Assembly (NCBI GenBank): GCA_036503555.1
Contig: DASXWQ010000071.1
Location: 1 to 64,000, forward strand
DNA length: 64,000 nt
From: Actinocatenispora sp036503555
GTDB taxonomy: Bacteria; Actinomycetota; Actinomycetes; Mycobacteriales; Micromonosporaceae
Reading direction: 5' to 3'
The position numbers and the translations under genes are program-made. The notes below the pieces were generated by a model, which ran no database searches, was not told the DNA's origin, and saw nothing but the letters and a program-made list of their open reading frames with translations. This document shows, one piece after another, positions 16,440 through 23,827 of this stretch (its first letter is position 1; each line of letters opens with the position of its first letter).

Positions 16440-18314
16440 TCAGGACGCGTCGGCCGCGACGTCGTCGACAAGGAACGACGTCGGTACCGAGGAGTCCTCG
16501 GTGCCGGTGAAGCTCACCGTCACGGTGGTGTCGGCGAGACCGGTCAACGTGAACGTGCGCAGCACGTACCCGTCGGACGCGTCGGCGTTGGAGTACGTCG
16601 CCAGCGTCGTGCCGTTCGCCTTGACGGTCAGCGTGTCGTACGGCGTGGCCGACTTCTCCTCCGTCGTCACCCGCAGGGCGAACGACAGGGTGAAGGTGCC
16701 GCACCGGTGCGGCACGGCCACCGACTGGCTGAGCGTGTCGGTGTGCGCGCTGCCGTACCCGTCGAGCCAGGCGTAGTACGCGCCGGAGTTCGCCGCGTTG
16801 TCCACGCCCGCCGGCGACACGACGCCGGCGCCGGTCGACCAGCCGGTCGGCGTACCGGTCTCGAAGCCCGGGTTGTCCAGCAGTTGCCCGGCCGCGCACA
16901 CGTTCGTCCGCACCGTCCAGGTGAACGACGCGGTACCCGTGCGGCCACCGGCGTCCCGGGCGGTCACCGTCACCGTCGAGGTACCGACGGCGGTCGGCGC
17001 GCCCGTGATCTTCCCCGCCGACGAGATCGACAGCCCGGCCGGCAGGCCGCTCGCCGACCACGTGTACGGCCCCGCTCCGCCGGATGCGGAGAGCTGGACG
17101 CCGACGGTGTCCGCGACGTCGTTCGACCGCGCGCCCGGGTTCGTGACGGCGACCGTGCTCGGTGCGAACGCCGCCGTGCCGTTCGGCGTACCCAGGCCCG
17201 TCGGGCCGTCCCAGCCGGTCCGCGCGGTGCACATCGACGTGCCGCAACTGCCGTTGCTGCCGCTGGTCACGTCGAACAGCTTCGACGCGTGCGCGTACGG
17301 GTAGGAGGCCGGGTAGTCCGCCGCCGCGGGCTTGCCCGCCAGGGCGTACACGCTGGCGATGATCGGTGCGGAGACGCTCGTGCCGCCGTAGACGTACCAG
17401 CCGGCGCCACCGTACGTCTGGTAGACCGCGACGCCGGTGTTCGGGTCGGCGACCGCCGACACGTCGGCCTCGGCGCGCCGGCCGCACCCGGTGGACACGT
17501 TCTGCCAGGCGGCCTTCGCGTCGTACGCGGAGCAGCCCGAGCCGGCGCCGCTCCACGCCGTCTCCGACCAGCCGCGGCTGGCCGTCGACTTCTTCAGCGA
17601 CGTGCCGCCCACCGCCGTGACGTACTTCGAGGTGGCGGGGAACTGGGCGCCGGTGCCGTAGTCGCCGGTACTGGCGGTGATCGCCACGCCGGGATGGTTG
17701 AGGTGCGCGTCGTCGGTGGTCTGCGACGGGTCCTCGTCGCCACCCCAGGACAGCGACACGTACTTCGCGCCCATCGCCACGGCCCGGTCGACGGCCGTGA
17801 ACAGGTCACTGCCGTACGCCGAGTCGGCCTCGACGAGGATGATGTTCGCCTTCGGCGCGACCGCCGACACCATGTCCAGGTCCAGCGAGATCTCGCCGGC
17901 CCAGCCCTCGTCGGGGGACGGCAGCGGGCTCGTCTGCCCGTACTGGTTCACCTTGCGGAACTGTCCCGAGGCCAGCGCCGGCAGCCCGTAGTACGACCGG
18001 TACTTGGCGAGGTCGCTCGCCGCGTGCGGGTCGTCGTACGCGTCGACGATCGCGATCGTGGTCCCCGCCCCGCCACCCGACGGCAGCTTGTACGCGCTGC
18101 GCAGGTCGCTCGGCCCGTAGGCGATGGTGGCGTCCGGCTGGATACCGGTGCGCCGTTCGGCGAGGCACGACATCGCGTGCGGTGCCGACGGGGCGTCGCA
18201 CAGGCGCTCGATCGTCGTCGCCGCGGCGGCCGGTGTCGCGGCGACGAACGCGGAAAGCCCGGTCGCCGTCGCCACGGTCGCCGTGACCAGCGCACGGCGT
18301 AAGGAGATACCCAA
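16440..18314 (-). CDS. Secreted S53 (sedolisin) family serine peptidase with Ig-like and C-terminal beta domain
   Basis: The 624-residue precursor has a Sec signal peptide ending around AAA at residues 29-32. The catalytic domain covers roughly residues 60-390. The sedolisin tetrad is visible: E141 and D145 in GEISLDLDM, oxyanion D218 in STGDYG and nucleophile S313 in YGGTSVSAPI. An Ig-like putative binding domain (~395-480, GPYTWSASGLPAGLSISSAG) and a jelly-roll-like C-terminal domain (~490-624, NPGFETG) follow. The large Pro-kumamolisin prodomain of classic sedolisins is absent; only ~40 residues precede the catalytic fold. It probably degrades protein outside the cell. A close paralogue lies immediately upstream in the same direction. 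Confidence 0.88.
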   Translation of the reverse strand: MGISLRRALVTATVATATGLSAFVAATPAAAATTIERLCDAPSAPHAMSCLAERRTGIQPDATIAYGPSDLRSAYKLPSGGGAGTTIAIVDAYDDPHAASDLAKYRSYYGLPALASGQFRKVNQYGQTSPLPSPDEGWAGEISLDLDMVSAVAPKANIILVEADSAYGSDLFTAVDRAVAMGAKYVSLSWGGDEDPSQTTDDAHLNHPGVAITASTGDYGTGAQFPATSKYVTAVGGTSLKKSTASRGWSETAWSGAGSGCSAYDAKAAWQNVSTGCGRRAEADVSAVADPNTGVAVYQTYGGAGWYVYGGTSVSAPIIASVYALAGKPAAADYPASYPYAHASKLFDVTSGSNGSCGTSMCTARTGWDGPTGLGTPNGTAAFAPSTVAVTNPGARSNDVADTVGVQLSASGGAGPYTWSASGLPAGLSISSAGKITGAPTAVGTSTVTVTARDAGGRTGTASFTWTVRTNVCAAGQLLDNPGFETGTPTGWSTGAGVVSPAGVDNAANSGAYYAWLDGYGSAHTDTLSQSVAVPHRCGTFTLSFALRVTTEEKSATPYDTLTVKANGTTLATYSNADASDGYVLRTFTLTGLADTTVTVSFTGTEDSSVPTSFLVDDVAADAS

Positions 18315-18464
18315 GGCGGTCCTCTCTCGTTGAGGGATCCGGCGTAGGTCGCCGGAGAGGACGCCACGGCGTGGTAGGGGACCGGCAGGGGCGCCAGTAA
18401 GGATCTACCGGAGGCCCGACCGCCGCACCACCGGACGTTCGGCTGATGTCGGGACACGAAAAGG

Positions 18465-18493
18465 CCGCCCCCCGGCCGATGACCGGGGGGCGG
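18465..18493 (-). terminator. Terminator after the second S53 peptidase gene
   Basis: CCGCCCCCCGG (18465-18475) pairs perfectly with 18483-18493 around a 7-base loop and is followed on the minus strand by CCTTTTCG. It separates the two paralogous peptidase genes, which therefore probably have separate promoters. Confidence 0.75.
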
Positions 18494-18511
18494 TGTGTAC
18501 ACAGTGGACAG

Positions 18512-20452
18512 TCAGGACACGGTGACCGCCGCGTCGTCGATCAGGAACGACGTGGCGAGCGTCGAGTCCTCGGTACCGCTGAAGCTCAGCGTCACCGTGC
18601 TGCCGGCCGCGCCGGACAGCGTGTACGTGTGCTTGATGTAGCTGCCGGTCGTGCTGGCGTTGGAGAACGTCGCCACCGTGGTGGAGTTCGCCTTCACCGT
18701 CAGCTTGTCGTACGCGGTGCTGCCGGACTCCTCGGTGTCCACGTACAGGTAGAACGAGAACGTCACCGACGTGCAGCCGGACGGCACGGTCACCGACTGG
18801 CTGAGCGTGTCGGTGTGCGTCGTGCCGTACCCGTCGAGCCAGGCGTAGTACGAGCCGCCGTGCGCGACGCCGCCGTCCGCGGTGGACGAGACGACACCGG
18901 TCGAGGCCGACCACGGCGCCGCCGAACCCGTCTCGAAGCCCGGGTTGCCGAGCAGCTGACCGGCCGTGCAGGTGCCGCCGCTCGACCCGATCGTCCAGCT
19001 GAACGACGCCGAACCCGTCTTGCCCGCCGCGTCCTTCGCCGTCGCCGTCACGCTGTACGTGCCGTTCGCCGTCGGGCTGCCGGTGATCTTGCCGGCCGAC
19101 GAGATCGACAGGCCCGCCGGCAGACCCGTCGCCGACCACGTGTACGGCGACGTGCCGCCGGACGCGGACAGCTGGAGACTGACCGAGTCACCCGTCTTGT
19201 TCGACTGGTTGCCCGGGTTGGCCACGCTCACCGAGCCGCTGCTGCCGCCCGCCGCGAACGCCGCCGTACCGGCCGGGGTGCCGAGGCCCGTCGGGCCGTC
19301 CCAGCCCGCGCCCGCCGTGCACCAGACCGTCGTGCTGCACGAGCCGTTGTTGCCGCTCGTCACGTCGTTCAGGTTCGACTGGTGCGAGTACGGGTACGAC
19401 GCCGGGTAGTCGCTGGCGCCCGGGGTACCGGCCAGCGCGTAGATACCGGCCACGATCGGCGCGGACGCCGAGGTACCGCCGTAGACGGCCCAACCCGAGC
19501 CGCCGTACGTCTGGTACACGGCAACACCCGTCGCCGGGTCGGCCACCGCGGACACGTCCGCCTCGGCGCGCTTCGAGCAGTTGGTCGTGACGGTCTGCCA
19601 GGTCGGCTTCGCGTCGTACGCCGAGCAGCCCGAGCCGGTGCCCTCCGTGGAGTTGGTCTTCCACACCTTCTCCGACCAGCCGCGCGACGAGCTGTCCCGG
19701 CTCAGCGACGTGCCGCCGACCGCGGTGACGTACTTCGACGTCGCCGGGTACTCGGCGCCGTAGTCGCTGTCACCCGAGGACACCGTGATCGCCACACCGG
19801 GGTGGTTGAAGTGCGCGTCGTCGCTGGTCTGCGACGACGACTCGCTGCCGCCCCACGAGTTCGACACGAACTTCGCGCCGAGCGTGACCGCCTCGTCCTC
19901 CGCCTGGTACAGGTCGGCGTCGGTGGCCGAGTCGGCCTCGACCAGGATGATGTTGGCCTTCGGCGCGACCGCCGACACCATGTCCAGGTCCAGCGAGATC
20001 TCGCCCGCCCAGCCGGTGTCACCCGACGGCAGCGGGCTCGTCTGCCCGTTCTGGTTGACCTTCTTGAACTGGCCCGACGTCAAGGCCGGCAGCCCGTACG
20101 CGGACCGGTACGCGGCCAGGTCGGTCGCCGCGCTCGGGTCGTCGTACGCGTCGACGATCGCGATCGTCTGCCCGGCACCGCCGTTCGCCGGCAACTGGTA
20201 CGCGGACTGCAGGTCGGTCGGTCCGTACCCGGACGGCAGGTCCGGATGGATGCCGGCCTGCCGCAACGCCAGGCACGACATCACGTGCGGCGCGTCGGGC
20301 TGCGCGCACACGCGCTCGACCGACGACGAACCGGTGGTGGTGGCACTTGCCGGGGCTGCCCAGGCTGACTGGGCGAGGCCGACCGAGGCCAGCGCCGTCG
20401 CGGAGAACGCGACGAACGTCGTGGCCAGGGCACGGCGCAGGGGTGTACCCAT
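18512..20452 (-). CDS. Secreted S53 (sedolisin) family serine peptidase, paralogue
   Basis: The 646-residue precursor has a signal peptide ending near AWAAPA. Its domain order matches the gene at 16440: catalytic domain, Ig-like domain, jelly-roll C-terminus. The tetrad is intact, with E151 and D155 in GEISLDLDM, D228 in SSGDSD and S328 in YGGTSASAPI. Long stretches are identical to the neighbour, pointing to a local duplication. GAGAGGA lies before the ATG at 20452, which is preferred over a longer frame from 20578. A short hairpin (20481-20504) lies in the leader. Confidence 0.88.
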   Translation of the reverse strand: MGTPLRRALATTFVAFSATALASVGLAQSAWAAPASATTTGSSSVERVCAQPDAPHVMSCLALRQAGIHPDLPSGYGPTDLQSAYQLPANGGAGQTIAIVDAYDDPSAATDLAAYRSAYGLPALTSGQFKKVNQNGQTSPLPSGDTGWAGEISLDLDMVSAVAPKANIILVEADSATDADLYQAEDEAVTLGAKFVSNSWGGSESSSQTSDDAHFNHPGVAITVSSGDSDYGAEYPATSKYVTAVGGTSLSRDSSSRGWSEKVWKTNSTEGTGSGCSAYDAKPTWQTVTTNCSKRAEADVSAVADPATGVAVYQTYGGSGWAVYGGTSASAPIVAGIYALAGTPGASDYPASYPYSHQSNLNDVTSGNNGSCSTTVWCTAGAGWDGPTGLGTPAGTAAFAAGGSSGSVSVANPGNQSNKTGDSVSLQLSASGGTSPYTWSATGLPAGLSISSAGKITGSPTANGTYSVTATAKDAAGKTGSASFSWTIGSSGGTCTAGQLLGNPGFETGSAAPWSASTGVVSSTADGGVAHGGSYYAWLDGYGTTHTDTLSQSVTVPSGCTSVTFSFYLYVDTEESGSTAYDKLTVKANSTTVATFSNASTTGSYIKHTYTLSGAAGSTVTLSFSGTEDSTLATSFLIDDAAVTVS

Positions 20453-20480
20453 GGCTGTTCCTCTCGGAAAGAGGGGTGGG

Positions 20481-20504
20481 CCCGGTGTCGAGGGAAACAC
20501 CGGG
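20481..20504 (-). promoter_or_regulatory. Leader hairpin of the S53 peptidase gene
   Basis: CCCGGTGT (20481-20488) pairs with ACACCGGG (20497-20504) across an 8-base loop, 28 bases before the start codon. It may protect the mRNA or affect ribosome access. Confidence 0.35.
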
Positions 20505-20598
20505 TGAAGAGGGACGAAACCTCCTTCACCAGCTACGGACAGGGCGAACCGTACTGGCGCGCCATAAGGCGCGTTCAAGGATTTACACGAAAATGGCC

Positions 20599-20622
20599 GT
20601 CAGGTACAGGGGTAAACCTGAC
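20599..20622 (-). promoter_or_regulatory. Inverted repeat upstream of the S53 peptidase gene
   Basis: GTCAGGT (20599-20605) and ACCTGAC (20616-20622) form a perfect inverted repeat with centres 17 bases apart, inside a locally AT-richer stretch 150-170 bases before the peptidase start. It is a candidate operator; nothing in the window identifies the regulator. Confidence 0.35.
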
Positions 20623-20745
20623 GAAACTTTCCAACGTCACCGAAGGGGCAGGTCGGGCGCGGGTACGGCCGGGCGTCGTGTGGGCGGGCTGGGGCCCGGC
20701 GTGGTGCGGGCGGGCCGGGGTTCGGGATGGTGCGGGTCGCGGGCG

Positions 20746-21504
20746 TCAGCCGGTGCGGTAGTAGCTCGGCGGATCGGTCGGGACGATCAGCGGGTACTCG
20801 CCCGCCGGCCCCGCGTACCGGTGGCCGTTCGGATACGGCCACGGCTGCGGCGTACAACCGTGCAGCCCCAACGTCTGCTGCTCCATCGTCGGCGCCGGCT
20901 TCCCCCGCCCCGGGCACAGCTCGTGCCCGTGACCCAGCCGGTGCCCCACCTCATGGCTGATCGCGTACTCGCGGTAGGCCGTGAGATCACCCCGGAAGTA
21001 CGGCACGGCGTGCACCCAGCGCGAGACGTTGATGACCACCGAATTGCCGTTCTGGCACGACGTGTACCGGTCGAAGACCGTGCCGCACAAGGAATCCCGC
21101 GTCTTCGGCGTCACCAGGTACACGGTGAAGTCGTGCGGCTCGTCCGGACCCACCCGGCGCAGCCGCACGTCGCCGCCCGCCGTCCAGCCACGCCGGTCGC
21201 CCAGGATCGTCACCACGTCACGCGCGAACGCCGCCGCCGACAGGTTCGCGATGCCGTGCTCCACCGCCACCTGGAACGTCAACTCCTGGCCCGACCGGCC
21301 CAGCACCGCGCTGTCACCCGGCGCGATCGCGTACGTCCCCGGGCCGCCCACCGGATAGCTCACCGGTTGCGGCGACGGGCTCGGGCTCGGTGACGCGGCA
21401 GGCGTACGGCTCGGCGACGGGTGTGGCGCCGCCTTCGGCGTCGAGGTGCAGCCGGCGAGAAACGCCAGCAGCGCAGCACAGGTCACCCAGCCGAGTCGCC
21501 GCAT
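20746..21504 (-). CDS. DUF3152 lipoprotein, metallopeptidase-like
   Basis: The 252-residue product has a lipoprotein signal with lipobox FLAGC (C19). A Pro/Ser-rich linker (~25-45) leads to a DUF3152 domain. That domain carries HEVGHRLGHGHELCPG, a HExxHxxGH zinc site of metzincin-like type, so it is probably an extracytoplasmic zinc metallopeptidase-like protein. Its substrate is unknown. The gene is transcribed towards the peptidases. Upstream, between 21591 and 21694, lies the DnaA-box/G-quadruplex element in the same orientation. Confidence 0.87.
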   Translation of the reverse strand: MRRLGWVTCAALLAFLAGCTSTPKAAPHPSPSRTPAASPSPSPSPQPVSYPVGGPGTYAIAPGDSAVLGRSGQELTFQVAVEHGIANLSAAAFARDVVTILGDRRGWTAGGDVRLRRVGPDEPHDFTVYLVTPKTRDSLCGTVFDRYTSCQNGNSVVINVSRWVHAVPYFRGDLTAYREYAISHEVGHRLGHGHELCPGRGKPAPTMEQQTLGLHGCTPQPWPYPNGHRYAGPAGEYPLIVPTDPPSYYRTG

Positions 21505-21590
21505 CCGGTCAGGCTACGCCGACCCGATGATCGGCAGTCACGGATGTCGGGGGTGCGTGCGCGGGGCGGTGTGCCGGTCTGGCGGCGCGG

Positions 21591-21694
21591 CCCGATACCC
21601 CCACCCACCCTGGGGGGGCGAGCCCCGGCACAACCCTATCCCGCGCCGCCCCGGCCCGACCGTCCCCTGTGGACAACGCCGTACCTGTGGACAA
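21591..21694 (-). repeat. DnaA-box pair / TAGGGT / G-quadruplex element, copy 1
   Basis: This lies in the 349-base gap 21505-21853. Reading on the minus strand, it contains two perfect TTGTCCACA boxes (21694-21686 and 21676-21668) and TAGGGT (21638-21633). A C-run hairpin merges into a G4 motif, G3-T-G3-T-G5-TATC-G3 (21610-21591). The same order and total length (104 versus 105 bases) recur at 54116-54220 on the plus strand. The remainder of the gap (21695-21853, 21505-21590) shows no gene. Confidence 0.7.
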
Positions 21695-21853
21695 CCGGCG
21701 CCGCTGGAGTCGCCGGGCCGGGGAACACGCCGAGCCCGCCCGACCACGCCCTGCCGCAGCACGAGCCACCGCGACCACCGCCGAGCCAGGAGCATGTCGA
21801 CCCACCCGGACCCGGCGCACGCCGAGCCCCCGAACGCAGACCCGGCACCGGGA

Positions 21854-23074
21854 TCACGGGGACGGCAGCGTGACCCGGATGCGGCAGCCAGGGCCGGAAC
21901 CGACCACGCCGATCGTGCCGCCGTGCAGGTCGACCGCCCAGCGCGCGATGGCCAGCCCGAGGCCGGTACCGCCGTCACCGCGCGCCGGTGCACCGCGGAT
22001 GAACCGTTCGAAGACGCGTTCCCGGTCCTGGGGGCGGATCCCGGGCCCCTCGTCGCGCACCTCCAGTGCCACGCCGTCGTCGGTGGCGGCGGCGGAGAGA
22101 CTGACGAGCCCGCCGGGCGGGCTGTGCCGGCAGGCGTTGTCGAGGAGGTTGGCGAGGACCTGGTGCAGACGCTGCGGGTCGGCGTACATCGTCAGGTCGG
22201 GCGGGTCGACCCGGATCGCGAACCGTACGGGCGGCACCGCACCCGCACCCGATCCGGCCGCCCCGGCGCCGGACTCCGGCACATCGGCCCGAAGGGCAGC
22301 CGCGGACTCCCCGGCAGCACCAGTCGTCACCGCCGACCGAGTGGCCCCTGCTGCCGGCGGGGCGGGTGCCTGGACGGAACCGGCCGCCGACCGGGCGGAG
22401 CCGGCGACCGGCAGAGACGACGCGCCCGTCCCCGCCGCCGGCAGACCCGCACCCACGGACGCCGGTACCGCGGCGATCGGCCCGGCCTGGGCTACCACGT
22501 CGGCGAGGAAGTCCTCGGTGTCGAGCAGTTCGCGCCGCAGCGGTACGACGCCGGCGTCGAGCCGGGACATGTCGAGCAGCTCGGACACGAGGCGGCCGAG
22601 CCGTTCGGTCTGGGCGAGGGCGGTGGACAGTTCCGAGGGGTCGCTGACGCCGTCGACGACGTTCTCCAGTACGGCCTGGAGCGCCGAGATCGGGGTACGC
22701 AGCTCGTGGGAGACGTTCGCGATCAGTTCGCGCCGCTGCCGGTCGGCGACGGCGAGGTCGTCGGCCATCCGGTTGAACGCGCGCGCCAGCTCACCGACCT
22801 CGTCCCGGGACGACGCCCGTACCCGGCGGGTGTAGTCGCCGCGGGCCATGGCGCCGGCCGCCGCGGTCATGTCGCGGAGCGGGGAGGTCATGCCGTGCGC
22901 GAGGACCTGGGTGACGACCAGCGCGACGGCGATCGCCAGGACGGCGAGCAGCATGCCGAGCTGGTTGGTGCCGATGCCGAGCCAGAACACGGCGGACGCG
23001 GCGCAGATCGCGGCGGTGACCAGTACGCCGATCTTCAGCTTGATGGACCCGATGCGGTCCAGCGGGCGGATCAT
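21854..23074 (-). CDS. Sensor histidine kinase with low-complexity insertion
   Basis: The 406-residue protein has two N-terminal transmembrane segments (~15-35 and 38-58) with almost no extracellular loop, then a HAMP domain (~60-112). The dimerisation helix carries H123 (NVSHELRTP), and the ATPase domain has LLDNACRHSP, DEGPGI and GGTGLGLAI. An Ala/Pro/Gly/Ser-rich stretch of ~80 residues (about 199-281) is inserted at the start of the ATPase domain. It is translated from the 4-base overlap (ATGA) with the response regulator gene. The short sensor suggests it detects a membrane signal or works with a partner. Confidence 0.9.
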   Translation of the reverse strand: MIRPLDRIGSIKLKIGVLVTAAICAASAVFWLGIGTNQLGMLLAVLAIAVALVVTQVLAHGMTSPLRDMTAAAGAMARGDYTRRVRASSRDEVGELARAFNRMADDLAVADRQRRELIANVSHELRTPISALQAVLENVVDGVSDPSELSTALAQTERLGRLVSELLDMSRLDAGVVPLRRELLDTEDFLADVVAQAGPIAAVPASVGAGLPAAGTGASSLPVAGSARSAAGSVQAPAPPAAGATRSAVTTGAAGESAAALRADVPESGAGAAGSGAGAVPPVRFAIRVDPPDLTMYADPQRLHQVLANLLDNACRHSPPGGLVSLSAAATDDGVALEVRDEGPGIRPQDRERVFERFIRGAPARGDGGTGLGLAIARWAVDLHGGTIGVVGSGPGCRIRVTLPSP

Positions 23075-23754
23075 CGTTCGGCCCCGACGTCCAGCGCGTA
23101 CCCGACGCCATGCACGGTGCGGATGAGCCCGGGGCCGAGCTTGCGGCGCAGCGCCTTGATGTGGCTGTCGACGGTACGGGTGCCGGAGCCGTTGGCCCAG
23201 CCCCACACCTCGGCGAGCAGCTGGTCCCGGGACAGCACGGCGCGTGGCCGTTCGGCGAGGCGTACGAGCAGGTCGAACTCGGTGGGGGTGAGGTGGATGT
23301 CGGCTCCGGCCCGGCCGACCCGGCGTTCGGACCGGTTGATGGACAGGTCGCCGATGGCGACCACGTCGCCGTTGGCGCGCGACGCGCGTTCCACCCGCCG
23401 CAGCAGCGCCTGCACCCGGGCGCACAGCACCCGCATGCTGAACGGCTTGGTCAGGTAGTCGTCGGCGCCGACACCGAGCCCGACGAGGTGGTCGGTCTCG
23501 GAGTCACGGGCGGTGAGCATGAGCACCGGTACGGGGCGGTCGGCCTGGATGCGCCGGCACACCTCCAGCCCGTCGAAGCCGGGCAGCATCACGTCCAGGA
23601 CGACGAGGTCCGGCGGTTGGCGGCGGGCGGCGGCGACCGCGCCGGGCCCGTCGCCGGCCAGCTCCACCAGGTACCCCTCGGCGCGCAGCCGCGCGGCGAT
23701 CGACTCGGCGATCGTGGGCTCGTCCTCGACGACCAGGACACGTCGCTGGTTCAT
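23071..23754 (-). CDS. OmpR/PhoB-type response regulator
   Basis: The 227-residue protein has a receiver domain with the acidic pair ED (10-11), phospho-acceptor D54 (VVLDVMLPG) and the conserved Lys in YLTKPF. A winged-helix output domain follows (LTPTEFDLLVRL, RTVDSHIKALRRKLG). It is the partner of the kinase encoded immediately downstream and should control transcription. No target site was identified with confidence. Confidence 0.93.
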   Translation of the reverse strand: MNQRRVLVVEDEPTIAESIAARLRAEGYLVELAGDGPGAVAAARRQPPDLVVLDVMLPGFDGLEVCRRIQADRPVPVLMLTARDSETDHLVGLGVGADDYLTKPFSMRVLCARVQALLRRVERASRANGDVVAIGDLSINRSERRVGRAGADIHLTPTEFDLLVRLAERPRAVLSRDQLLAEVWGWANGSGTRTVDSHIKALRRKLGPGLIRTVHGVGYALDVGAER

Positions 23755-23827
23755 GACCGGAATGTATGCGGGTCGTGTGGAGGCGTACCGGCCGCGTCGT
23801 GAAGATGTTGTGCGCGACTCAGCGCCG

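Noticed and set aside
16440..20452. The two peptidase genes as a transposon-borne duplication
   Set aside because: No transposase, terminal repeats or target-site duplications were seen around the pair; simple tandem duplication explains them.
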